Shown here: piece by piece, positions 53,796 through 61,612 of the stretch
How positions within the stretch are numbered: the first letter of the stretch is position 1
Layout of the letters: the number at the start of each line of letters is the position of its first letter
DNA from: Armatimonadota bacterium
Lineage (GTDB): Bacteria; Armatimonadota; HRBIN16
Assembly: GCA_026003175.1 (NCBI GenBank)
Contig: BPGT01000003.1
Coordinates: 248,001 to 312,000, forward strand
Length of the DNA stretch: 64,000 nt
Reading direction: 5' to 3'
The notes under the pieces: model-generated
Told to the model about the DNA's origin: nothing
Databases searched by the model: none
What the model saw: only the letters and a program-made list of their open reading frames with translations
Program-made: the position numbers and the translations under genes

Positions 53796-55622
53796 TTAAA
53801 TCGCGCTGCCCGGTCTCTGCGGTCGCTGGGCGGTTTCGCGTACCCGAATCGTGCCCACATCGCTGACCGGTGCACTCACTTTCACCACAGGAGTTAGACC
53901 CTCCACCTGCACCGCCCCAGGCATCGGCGGCAGGCGTCGCGCCTCTACCCGCAGTAGAAGCACGTATTCGCCGTACGGCAGAGACGGAAGCTCAAAACGC
54001 CCCGATGCATCCGTTGCCACCACCCCTGCCACCACGCGCCAGTCGAAGGGACGCGCCAGCAACACCCCTCGGTCGGCGCCCGGGCGGTTGCGCGTAAACG
54101 GCAGCGCGTTCTCTCGACCGATAACACCTACGCGCACGCCCTCTGCCGGTTGTCCGTTCCACAGGATTCTTCCCGTTATCTTACCCGCTGATGAGGTGTT
54201 TCGACGCATCTCCTCCGGTATCTGGCCCCGCTCGTACCATTGCTGCGCCTTGCGCCCATCGCCGAAGCGGGCGTACAAGTCGCCCATCGTCTGGCAGGCG
54301 CGCTGCGATTGACGGAAGGGACGGGCGCGGGCATCCAGCCAGTCCAGGTACTTCCTTGCCTCCGGTGTCACCGCGCAGTTGGAGAGCGTTTCCACCATCA
54401 GCTGCACGAACTGCAGGCGTGGAGCACGTTCGATGCACAGGCGGTCCACCTCTAAACTGCGCACGGGGTCCCAGTCGATAGAACGCACATCGTGCAGATG
54501 CACAAACAGCGGGCGCGCCAGTATGGTCTGGTAGCGCCGTGCCCGCAGGTACTGTTCCACTTTGTAGGTCACGCCCGGCTCGTTGGGGAAGCCTACGATA
54601 GTCTGGAAGGGGATTCGCGCCACGCGTGTTTTGCCATCGGATGCAAGCAGCAGCACCGTATCCGTTCCCGCCGCACCGAAGGGGATTTGCTCCCTTTCCG
54701 CCATTCGAGGCAAGATGCGCTTGTAGTCCATCCTGCCGATGACGAGCCCGTAAAACAGCCACACTGCAGCCAGCGTTGCCACAGACAGGGGCACCAGTGC
54801 TGCCGCCAGCGCACGCACTCGTTGGTGGTAGCCCTGCGCCGGGGCGACAACAGCTGTCCATAAGCTTGCCCAGCAGAAGCTGCCCGCCGCCGCAATCGCC
54901 AGCGAGATGCCCACAAAGGTCAACCAGCCGCGCGGGTTCAGGTCAGCCAGCCCCTGCACACCGCCCGGCGGCACGAAAACGGTGGGGAAGTCAAACATAA
55001 ACCGGTAGAGCGCCGCACCGAAGTCGAAACCGGTAAACTGCAGTACCAGCGCACCCACCAGCCCGCACGCAATGCCTCCTGTTGCTAACCTTACCAGCGC
55101 CCAGCCGCTTATCCGCTTCCTGTAAAACAACCAGCCCGCTCCTCCATCTTCCGACCACAGCAGAGCGGATGTAAGACAAACGGCGCCGCAGAGCAGCATC
55201 AATCCCTGCATGGACCGGTTGGACGCATCCCCAATCCACAACACCATCAGCAATCCGGCGCCCAGCCATACCGCCGTCAGCGTGACAAGTCGCACCCAGC
55301 CGCGCCTGTCGCTCAGCCAGGAGACGAAGGAAGGGGTTGCCATGCGCAAAGCGATTACCAGCAGTGAGAAATAGACCGCCACCAGTAACACCGCGCGTAA
55401 CGGCAACGTCACGGAGCCCACCACCGAAATCCACCGCACCAGCGCAGACGACCACGCCAGCGTATCCGGTATGGGTAATCCTGAGGCATCCAACGAGCGC
55501 AATACAGCCGGCAGGATGCGCAGCGTTTCGATATGCACCCGCAGGAAGGTGGGTATCATGCCCAGAACGGCAAAGCACAGACCTGCCAGCCATACCCGCC
55601 GCACCGGAAGCGACCTTTCCAT
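53796..55622 (-). CDS. Membrane protein with C-terminal carboxypeptidase-regulatory-like domain
   Basis: Its 608 residues have about eight membrane helices in the first 310, then a soluble part with a TPR-like stretch (RACQTMGDLYARFGDGRKAQQWYERGQIPE), and a C-terminal Ig-like domain of CarboxypepD_reg type (GKITGRILWNGQPAEGVRVGVI ... GRFELPSLPYGEYVLLLRVEARR). Its ATG overlaps the moeA stop (TGATG at 55624-55620), indicating coupled translation. The link to molybdopterin synthesis is unexplained. No family is recognised for the membrane part. Confidence 0.75.
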   Translation of the reverse strand: MERSLPVRRVWLAGLCFAVLGMIPTFLRVHIETLRILPAVLRSLDASGLPIPDTLAWSSALVRWISVVGSVTLPLRAVLLVAVYFSLLVIALRMATPSFVSWLSDRRGWVRLVTLTAVWLGAGLLMVLWIGDASNRSMQGLMLLCGAVCLTSALLWSEDGGAGWLFYRKRISGWALVRLATGGIACGLVGALVLQFTGFDFGAALYRFMFDFPTVFVPPGGVQGLADLNPRGWLTFVGISLAIAAAGSFCWASLWTAVVAPAQGYHQRVRALAAALVPLSVATLAAVWLFYGLVIGRMDYKRILPRMAEREQIPFGAAGTDTVLLLASDGKTRVARIPFQTIVGFPNEPGVTYKVEQYLRARRYQTILARPLFVHLHDVRSIDWDPVRSLEVDRLCIERAPRLQFVQLMVETLSNCAVTPEARKYLDWLDARARPFRQSQRACQTMGDLYARFGDGRKAQQWYERGQIPEEMRRNTSSAGKITGRILWNGQPAEGVRVGVIGRENALPFTRNRPGADRGVLLARPFDWRVVAGVVATDASGRFELPSLPYGEYVLLLRVEARRLPPMPGAVQVEGLTPVVKVSAPVSDVGTIRVRETAQRPQRPGSAI

Positions 55623-56848
55623 CACCTACTCTCCAGAGGCAGGTCTATCATCAACACGTCCACAGTGTCCCCTTGCCGTAAATCGCTTCTGGCTGGAGCC
55701 ACAATCAGCGCGTTCGCACCCACCATCGACGCCACCATGCCTGACTCCTGCGCTCCCGTAGAGCACACCAGCCACCTGCCCTCGCTCCAGCGCAGTCGCC
55801 CGCGAATATATTCCCGTCTGCCGCCAATGGTGCCGAGGTCGTGCTCCAGCATCGCCTGTACCCGGGGGCGGAAAAGCGAGTTATGCCCCATCATCTTACG
55901 CAGGGCGGGCCTCACGAACAGTTCGAAAGTGACCATTGCCGAAACGGGGTTGCCCGGTAACCCCGCGAACACAGCCTGCCCCACACGCCCGAAGGCTATC
56001 GGCTTGCCCGGCTTGATGGCAACGCGCCAGAAACGCAGCTCCCCCAGGTTCTCCACCGCCTGCTTGACGAAATCCCGCTCGCCGACCGACACGCCGCCAG
56101 CTGTCAACACCATGTCGTACCCTCGCGCCTGCGCCAGCGCGTCGCGCGTGGCAACGGGGTCGTCGGGAACATGCAGGTGCTCCAGAATCGCTCCCGTTTC
56201 GTGTATCTGCACCGACAGGGCGTAGCGGTTGCTGTTGTAGATTTTGCCCAGAGGCAGTGGTTGACCTGGCTCCACCAGTTCGTCGCCGGTGGTGAGCAGA
56301 CAAACTCTTGCAGGGCGTACTACGGAAGCAGTGTTCCTGCCAATCGCGGCAAGTACCAGTATCTCACCCGCTCCAAGACATTGTCCTTTTTTCAGTACTG
56401 TTTCGCCCTGTGCCACTGCCTCGCCCCGTCGCCGGATATGCTGTCCGATACGGGCAGGGGATTTTATCCATACCTCCTCTCCGTGCTGTTCGGTGTCCTC
56501 TACCATTACCATTGCATCTGCGCCAGCGGGTACGGGTGCACCGGTCATTACGCGTGCCGCTTCACCGCGCCGGATGGCAAAATCGGCGATCTCGCCTGCG
56601 TTTACCGTTCCAACCACCTTCAACCGCACAGGACTGGCAGCGGAAGCGTTCGCTGCATCCTCCGCGACCACCGCGTAACCGTCCACTGCTGCATTGTCGA
56701 AAGGCGGAATATGCACGGGGGAAACGACATCCTCCGCCAAGGCGCGTCCTACTGCCTCCAGCAGGGGCATCTCCATCGTCTCGGAGAACGTCTGCACCGA
56801 CTGCAAGATGAGCTCCTGTGCCTCTTCTACGCTCAGCAGGTCTTTCAC
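55622..56848 (-). CDS. moeA: Molybdopterin molybdenumtransferase MoeA
   Basis: This 408-residue enzyme inserts molybdenum into adenylated molybdopterin. Signatures are PVHIPPFDNAAVDGYAVVAED, RIGQHIRRRGEAVAQGETVL, VCLLTTGDELVEPGQPLPLGKIYNSN, LTAGGVSVGERDFVKQAV and FAGLPGNPVSAMVTFELFVRP, in the usual order, with the MoeA C-terminal domain. The start is GTG at 56848, overlapping the mogA stop (GTGA). It implies that the organism makes a molybdenum or tungsten enzyme. Confidence 0.95.
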   Translation of the reverse strand: MKDLLSVEEAQELILQSVQTFSETMEMPLLEAVGRALAEDVVSPVHIPPFDNAAVDGYAVVAEDAANASAASPVRLKVVGTVNAGEIADFAIRRGEAARVMTGAPVPAGADAMVMVEDTEQHGEEVWIKSPARIGQHIRRRGEAVAQGETVLKKGQCLGAGEILVLAAIGRNTASVVRPARVCLLTTGDELVEPGQPLPLGKIYNSNRYALSVQIHETGAILEHLHVPDDPVATRDALAQARGYDMVLTAGGVSVGERDFVKQAVENLGELRFWRVAIKPGKPIAFGRVGQAVFAGLPGNPVSAMVTFELFVRPALRKMMGHNSLFRPRVQAMLEHDLGTIGGRREYIRGRLRWSEGRWLVCSTGAQESGMVASMVGANALIVAPARSDLRQGDTVDVLMIDLPLESR

Positions 56849-57342
56849 TGTGCGCCTCCTTGCGGCGAATGTGAGGTGGGGTGTTCTTGAATCAGGTCGA
56901 TGGCGTGCGGAAGTAACGGCAACAGCACGTCCAGGCTCTCCCGAACCGCGCGGGGGCTACCCGGCAGGTTGATGATCAGAGTACGCCCCCGGATGCCCGC
57001 CACCCCGCGTGACAGAGCGGCGAAGGGTGTTTTCTTCAACCCCTCAAGCCGCAACAGTTCGGCGATACCAGGCGCTTCGCGTTCTATCACGTCGCGCGTG
57101 GCTTCGGGCGTCACGTCACGGGGGGCGAAGCCTGTGCCTCCGGTGGTCAGGATGAGGTCGCAGACATCACACGCTTCCCGCAGCCACCCGGCGATAAGCT
57201 CGCGCTCGTCAGGCAGAGTGGCGCGTCGCACCACTTCGTAGCCGGCTGTGCGCATCGCTTCTTCCAGCACCTGGCCGGAAACATCCTCTGCCTTGCCCGC
57301 TGCGCATCGGTCGCTGATGGTTAACACGCCCGCTCGTCTCAT
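56845..57342 (-). CDS. mog: Molybdopterin adenylyltransferase, MogA/MoaB family
   Basis: This 165-residue protein activates molybdopterin with ATP before metal insertion. It has RAGVLTISDRCAAGKAEDVSG, LILTTGGTGFAPRDVTPEATRDVI and LIINLPGSPRAVRESLDVLLPLL. It is the first gene of the operon with moeA. ATG at 57342 lies only 10 bases after a TATACT box and has no ribosome site, so a leaderless transcript is plausible. The longer upstream frame overlaps the dockerin gene region and is not used. Confidence 0.92.
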   Translation of the reverse strand: MRRAGVLTISDRCAAGKAEDVSGQVLEEAMRTAGYEVVRRATLPDERELIAGWLREACDVCDLILTTGGTGFAPRDVTPEATRDVIEREAPGIAELLRLEGLKKTPFAALSRGVAGIRGRTLIINLPGSPRAVRESLDVLLPLLPHAIDLIQEHPTSHSPQGGAQ

Positions 57343-57352
57343 AGCAAGATAC

Positions 57353-57382
57353 AGTATAGCGTGTTGTGCCTGTTTGTGTCTA
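57353..57382 (-). promoter_or_regulatory. Promoter for mog-moeA
   Basis: On the minus strand TAGACA (57382-57377), 18 bases, then TATACT (57358-57353). Predicted transcription would start at or within a few bases of the ATG. Confidence 0.6.
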
Positions 57383-57456
57383 TGGGGTGGTTCGCAAGAT
57401 GGATGTGGGAAAGTAGGGACGGGTTCAGAGATGCACCCGGTTTGCGGCAAATGCCG

Positions 57457-57485
57457 GCACGGGCAGGTTTCCAACCTGCCCGTGC
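57457..57485. repeat. Perfect 13-bp inverted repeat downstream of the LamG-dockerin gene
   Basis: GCACGGGCAGGTT and its complement enclose a 3-base loop. There is no U tract on either side, so it may be a repeat element or an atypical terminator for the gene that ends at 57500. Confidence 0.6.
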
Positions 57486-57499
57486 TACCTGCGAACATT

Positions 57500-57688
57500 T
57501 TATTCGTCGCCAATCGCGCCGAAGTTGCGCACCAGCACGCCGAAGTCGAACAGGGTAACCTCCTCATCCCCGTCCAGGTCGGCATCCGGGTTCCAGTTGC
57601 TGTCACCGGGCACACTGCCAAAGGCGGCAACCAGCGCGCCGAAGTCGAACAGCGTGACCTCGTTATCGCCGTCGATGTCGCCGTTGAT
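57500..57688. repeat. Dockerin-coding repeat, copy 1
   Basis: This 189-bp stretch matches 58883-59071 at an offset of 1383 with about six substitutions, most of them silent. It encodes the dockerin tail. Confidence 0.8.
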
Positions 57689-58726
57689 AAGGTCAAAGTT
57701 TATGGCTGTACTCGGCGGGGCAATGGTCACACCACCCTTGACGGAGCGCAGCCAGTGTGAAGCCTTCGCTGCTACGTCAAATGTGCCCTTCAGTCCGGTG
57801 ATAAACGCATATTGCCCGGAGCTGTTCAGGTTGACCACATGTGTCTCCACAGGTGTGGTTTCACCGGGGTTACGGATTTCGACGGTCACCGGTACAGTGG
57901 TCACGTCTCCGCCGTAGTCACCTAGGTTCACTGTACCCGACACCTCGGCAGGGATGGGGATGCCTGCCGCCGAGGGACCACCTAGCGCCGCGATCTCGGC
58001 GTCAGACATGGGGTAGTCACGCAGCTGCAAGCAGTTGATAAAGCCCTCCTGTGTCTCGCCGTCCTCATCCGCGAACAACAGGAAGGTGGTTCCCAGAGAA
58101 AACCGCCCGTCCACGCCCCAGCCGCTCGGGCTCTGCACGATGTTCTGTAGCTGCCCGTTGATGTAGCAGCGGTACACACAGCTATCTCCACCGGAGGGGG
58201 TCGTGGTGTCGATTACCAGCGCAATACGCTGCCACACACCATCCTGGAAGCGCAGAGGGTTCCCCGGGTCCGAGTAATTGCCCGAGATGCCCAGCCCATT
58301 GGTTCGCTCATCGCCGGGTACATCGTGGAAAATGAACCAGTCGCCGTCATTGGTGTTGTTGGGGTTGGTTTGGTAAAGGCTCACGTAGCCTGGGGTGACA
58401 GGGAACATCACGTCCATGATGATAGTGTACCGGTTCGTGTAGATCCCGCCCCCGTTCGCGCCGATGGGGTTAGGAACGATGAAGTAGGTATTGTGTCCGG
58501 TTGTCCACGTTTCATCGCCGTCCCACCAGTCATCACCGAAGCGAACCACCTGCGCGGTCTGCCCACCGATGACAGCGGTTTCAAAGAAGAAGTTGCCCAC
58601 GCCAACCAGCGGGTTGCCGATGGTGCCGTTGAGGTTGCCGTTGAAGTCCCAATGCCCCACCACGCGCTGTGCGCTCGCCGATACCGTCATGAGCAGCACG
58701 GCAATTGCTGCCATTGCCGATTTCAT
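57500..58726 (-). CDS. Secreted LamG-like protein with C-terminal dockerin
   Basis: This 408-residue protein has a signal peptide (MKSAMAAIAVLLMTVSASA) and a concanavalin/LamG-like domain (VVGHWDFNGNLNGTIGNP ... GVWQRIALVIDTTTP, CVYRCYINGQLQNIV). A beta domain follows with GDYGGDVTTVPVTVEIRNPG. The tail is a type I dockerin with two calcium loops (NGDIDGDNEVTLFDFGALV and DADLDGDEEVTLFDFGVLV). Its place is extracellular, tethered through a cohesin-like partner not seen here. The dockerin DNA is nearly the same as in the next gene. Confidence 0.85.
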   Translation of the reverse strand: MKSAMAAIAVLLMTVSASAQRVVGHWDFNGNLNGTIGNPLVGVGNFFFETAVIGGQTAQVVRFGDDWWDGDETWTTGHNTYFIVPNPIGANGGGIYTNRYTIIMDVMFPVTPGYVSLYQTNPNNTNDGDWFIFHDVPGDERTNGLGISGNYSDPGNPLRFQDGVWQRIALVIDTTTPSGGDSCVYRCYINGQLQNIVQSPSGWGVDGRFSLGTTFLLFADEDGETQEGFINCLQLRDYPMSDAEIAALGGPSAAGIPIPAEVSGTVNLGDYGGDVTTVPVTVEIRNPGETTPVETHVVNLNSSGQYAFITGLKGTFDVAAKASHWLRSVKGGVTIAPPSTAINFDLINGDIDGDNEVTLFDFGALVAAFGSVPGDSNWNPDADLDGDEEVTLFDFGVLVRNFGAIGDE

Positions 58727-58882
58727 GGTTCGTCCTCCTCCTTTCTTGGGATGTTATGCTCAGGGCATTTCTGCCCTTGTCGCCTCAGGCAGTTGGGTTC
58801 CGAACCCGCCCCTGTATGTATGGTCTGCAGGCAAGGGCAGATTCCAGACATGCCCCTGACACCTTACCTACTGGCGAACGTC

Positions 58883-59071
58883 TTATTCGTCGCCAATCGC
58901 ACCGAAGTTGCGCACCAGCACGCCGAAATCGAACAGGGTAACCTCCTCATCCCCGTCCAAGTCGGCATCCGGGTTCCAGTTGCTGTCACCGGGCACACTG
59001 CCAAAGGCGGCAACCAGCTCGCCGAAGTCGAACAGCGTGACCTCGTTGTCGCCGTCGATGTCGCCGTTGAT
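58883..59071. repeat. Dockerin-coding repeat, copy 2
   Basis: This is the partner of 57500-57688. The genes have unrelated N-terminal domains, so only the dockerin has been shared. Confidence 0.8.
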
Positions 59072-60220
59072 GAGACTCACGCCCAGCCCGGTCAAACCCT
59101 CTTTGGGCACAACCACATCGCGCACGACCACTTGCAGCCAGTGACTGGCTTTGAAGGCGAAGTCATAGGTACCCGCCACCACGTTGGGCAGAGTGTAGTT
59201 GCCGTTCTCATCCAGCGTGAGCGTAGCGGTACGCACCAGTTGCCCTGCCTTGTACACCTTGAGGCTCACCGGCACCTGAGACACCTTCGTCGGGTCATAG
59301 TCGCTCAGTTCCACATTGCCCGTTACCGAACGGGGCGTGAACAGGATCATGCCCGGCTGTGTTAACCCACCTGCTCCCGCTGCGACGAAGGTGTCGATGA
59401 ACGCGCCGGTAGTGCCGTCGTAGCGCAAGATGCGAGCGTCTCCGTAGCTGGCGAGGTAGAAACGCCCATCAGGTCCCCACTCGAACCCGTATGCGCCGTA
59501 CAGCCCACCGCTGGCAGTAGGGATAAACAGCCCCATGAACGCGCCGGTGCTGCCGTTGTACTTCGCCACGCGATGGAACAACCCACCGGAAACGTAGAGA
59601 TGCCCATCCGGTCCGAAGCGGACGCCAATAGCGGGATAGAGGTTTACCGGGTCATTCACGAACACACCCATAAACGCGCCGGTCTGCCCATTGTAACGGA
59701 GCACTGTCCCGTTGGTCCACGTGGCGACGTAAAGATTGCCATCGGGACCGAAAGTAATACCGGCAGGCTGATCCAGCCCACCGCTACCGGCAGGCACAAA
59801 GGCGTCGATGAACGCCCCGGTGAGCCCATCGTAGCGCAGGATGGCGTCACCGCCATAGCTGCTTACGTACAGGTTGCCGTCGGGACCGAACTCGAGGTCG
59901 CCCGGTGAGTCCAGACCGCCGCTTCTGGGCGGCACGAAGGCATCGATAAACGCGCCCGTTACTCCGTCAAAACGCAGTATCGCGTGCTGGTCGTTACTGC
60001 ACACGTACAGGTTGCCGTCGGGACCGTATTCCATCCCCTGCGGCTCATTCAACCCACCAGTTCCTGCGGGAACGAAGTCACCCAGATACGCCCCGTCTAC
60101 CTCACTGAAGCGAAGGATGCGGTCGCCGTTGATGCTGCACACCAGCAGGTCAGCCAGCACTGCTGGCGCCAGTACGGTGAGAGCCAGAACGAATGTGGTC
60201 AAACGCATAATCAGTTTCAT
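58883..60220 (-). CDS. Secreted NHL-type beta-propeller protein with dockerin
   Basis: Its 445 residues comprise a signal peptide (MKLIMRLTTFVLALTVLAPAVLA) and six or so propeller blades of about 45 residues (FGPDGNLYVSSYGGDAILRY, TGAFIDAFVPAGSGGLDQP). An Ig-like domain (TGNVELSDYDPTKVSQVPVSL) and the two-loop dockerin complete it. The repeated phrase GPDGNLYV marks NHL/SMP-30-like blades. GGGAGG precedes the ATG at 60220. It is probably a cell-surface scaffold or binding protein rather than an enzyme. Confidence 0.87.
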   Translation of the reverse strand: MKLIMRLTTFVLALTVLAPAVLADLLVCSINGDRILRFSEVDGAYLGDFVPAGTGGLNEPQGMEYGPDGNLYVCSNDQHAILRFDGVTGAFIDAFVPPRSGGLDSPGDLEFGPDGNLYVSSYGGDAILRYDGLTGAFIDAFVPAGSGGLDQPAGITFGPDGNLYVATWTNGTVLRYNGQTGAFMGVFVNDPVNLYPAIGVRFGPDGHLYVSGGLFHRVAKYNGSTGAFMGLFIPTASGGLYGAYGFEWGPDGRFYLASYGDARILRYDGTTGAFIDTFVAAGAGGLTQPGMILFTPRSVTGNVELSDYDPTKVSQVPVSLKVYKAGQLVRTATLTLDENGNYTLPNVVAGTYDFAFKASHWLQVVVRDVVVPKEGLTGLGVSLINGDIDGDNEVTLFDFGELVAAFGSVPGDSNWNPDADLDGDEEVTLFDFGVLVRNFGAIGDE

Positions 60221-60276
60221 GTTAGTTCCCTCCCTTTCTCTTAAGCAATGGGACTGCGAACGATACTACATACTCT

Positions 60277-60305
60277 AGGATAGAGAATTCCCCCCAAAAA
60301 GTCAA
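60277..60305 (-). promoter_or_regulatory. Promoter for the propeller-dockerin gene
   Basis: On the minus strand TTGACT (60305-60300), 17 bases, then TATCCT (60282-60277). The leader would be about 50 bases with a good ribosome site. Confidence 0.5.
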
Positions 60306-60447
60306 CAGGTTGCGATCGGAACTGGGCAAAGATTCTTGCTATGAGCACACAACACCTGCGTCCAAATCGCTCCGCGCAAAGCATCGCCTGCGAGCGGATA
60401 TAGCGGGGGAAATAGTGCAGGAGTTTGTTCAAACTCCAGTCAAATGG

Positions 60448-60476
60448 TTGCCAAATGCAGCATCAGGCACTATAAT
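60448..60476 (+). promoter_or_regulatory. Promoter for the PhyH gene
   Basis: TTGCCA (60448-60453) and TATAAT (60471-60476) are 17 bases apart. Transcription would start near 60483, giving a 215-base leader that carries two hairpins. Confidence 0.65.
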
Positions 60477-60552
60477 TTATCTACGCTAAGCGGATGCGCA
60501 CAGAAGAATCAAACACATTGGGGTTGCTCTTCACCCAACGGCGCTGCCTGTC

Positions 60553-60605
60553 CGCGGCTGAAGCCGCGCCCTCTCAAGCGAAGCCAGCCTGCGGAGGCTG
60601 GGTTT
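60553..60605. repeat. REP-like double hairpin in the PhyH leader
   Basis: The first hairpin is CGCGGCT-GA-AGCCGCG (7 bp). The second is formed by AGCCAGCCT and AGGCTGGGT around GCGG. This layout resembles bacterial REP elements, which would be transcribed here as part of the leader. Confidence 0.55.
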
Positions 60606-60697
60606 CGTCTGCAAGGGAAAGGCTTTGCCGTGTGTGTACTGCGTTGAAATTTTCGTGCGTGTTCGCTTAACAACTTATCAGAAGTGGAGGGTGCCTG

Positions 60698-61576
60698 ATG
60701 CTGTTTCAACCGTTTACGGACTCACGGGCTTTATTGGGCTATCCTGACGCATTGCGAGAGCGGATGCAGGAAGAGGGGTACCTCTTTATCTCCGAGCTGA
60801 TTCCCGAAGCGGAGGCAAACGCGCTCTACGAAGCCATCATGCGTATCTGCCGTGAACAGGGTTGGGCAGATGAGCAAAATCTTGCGCGGGGTGAGCCTCG
60901 CCTGGAAGGACATGAAGGCTGGTGGGAGGTATACGACCGCGTGCAGTGTTTAGAGGAATTTCACGCTCTGGCACACCATCCCCATATCCTGCGTGTGATA
61001 GGAGCGATTGTGCAGGAGCCGGTATTGGTGCATCCGCGCAATATCGCCCGTATTACCTTCCCTGCCACCGCGCATTACACCACCCCACCTCATCAGGATT
61101 ATCCGCTGATTCAGGGCACGCCCGACACCTACACTGTGTGGATACCGCTGTGCGATTGTCCGATAGATCTGGGCGGGCTGGCGGTTGTGCCCGGTTCTCA
61201 CAAGGTAGGGCTATTGCCGGTGCATCGCGCCAGCGGACCGGGCGGACTGAGCGTAGACACCAGCCGCTGGGGTGACATGTGGCTGGCGCAGGACATGCGT
61301 GCTGGTGATGCGCTGGTATTCCATAGCTATACCGTACATCGCGCCCTGGTGAACGTTAGCCAGCGCAGATTGCGCGTGTCAGTGGACTATCGCTATCAAG
61401 GAGCCTCACAGCCCATTGTGGAAGACTCGTTGCGCCCGCATTACGAGCGGCTCAGCTGGGAGCAGGTATATCGCGGCTGGAAGCGAACGGATATTCAGTA
61501 CTACTGGCAAAAGTTCGCATTGAACGTGGTATCTCGCGATTTCAGCATCATGCAGCCGGAGGAGGAGTACCGGTAG
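60698..61576 (+). CDS. Phytanoyl-CoA dioxygenase (PhyH) family protein
   Basis: This 292-residue Fe(II)/2-oxoglutarate oxygenase folds as a double-stranded beta helix. The iron ligands are His and Asp in TPPHQDYPLIQG (about 132, 134) and His in FHSYTVHRALVNVS (about 214); the 2-oxoglutarate Arg is likely in RRLRVSVDYRY. VWIPLCDCPIDLGGLAVVPGSHKVG is typical. The substrate cannot be predicted. GTGGAGG precedes the ATG. A large unknown (alpha/alpha) protein follows 36 bases later, probably in the same transcript. Confidence 0.9.
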   Translation: MLFQPFTDSRALLGYPDALRERMQEEGYLFISELIPEAEANALYEAIMRICREQGWADEQNLARGEPRLEGHEGWWEVYDRVQCLEEFHALAHHPHILRVIGAIVQEPVLVHPRNIARITFPATAHYTTPPHQDYPLIQGTPDTYTVWIPLCDCPIDLGGLAVVPGSHKVGLLPVHRASGPGGLSVDTSRWGDMWLAQDMRAGDALVFHSYTVHRALVNVSQRRLRVSVDYRYQGASQPIVEDSLRPHYERLSWEQVYRGWKRTDIQYYWQKFALNVVSRDFSIMQPEEEYR

Positions 61577-61612
61577 AGGTAAGTTCCCTCACATCAGTCG
61601 GAAAGCAGCAAG

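Noticed and set aside
57457-57485. Rho-independent terminator
   Set aside because: The stem is perfect but no U tract follows on either strand, so it is listed only as an inverted repeat.
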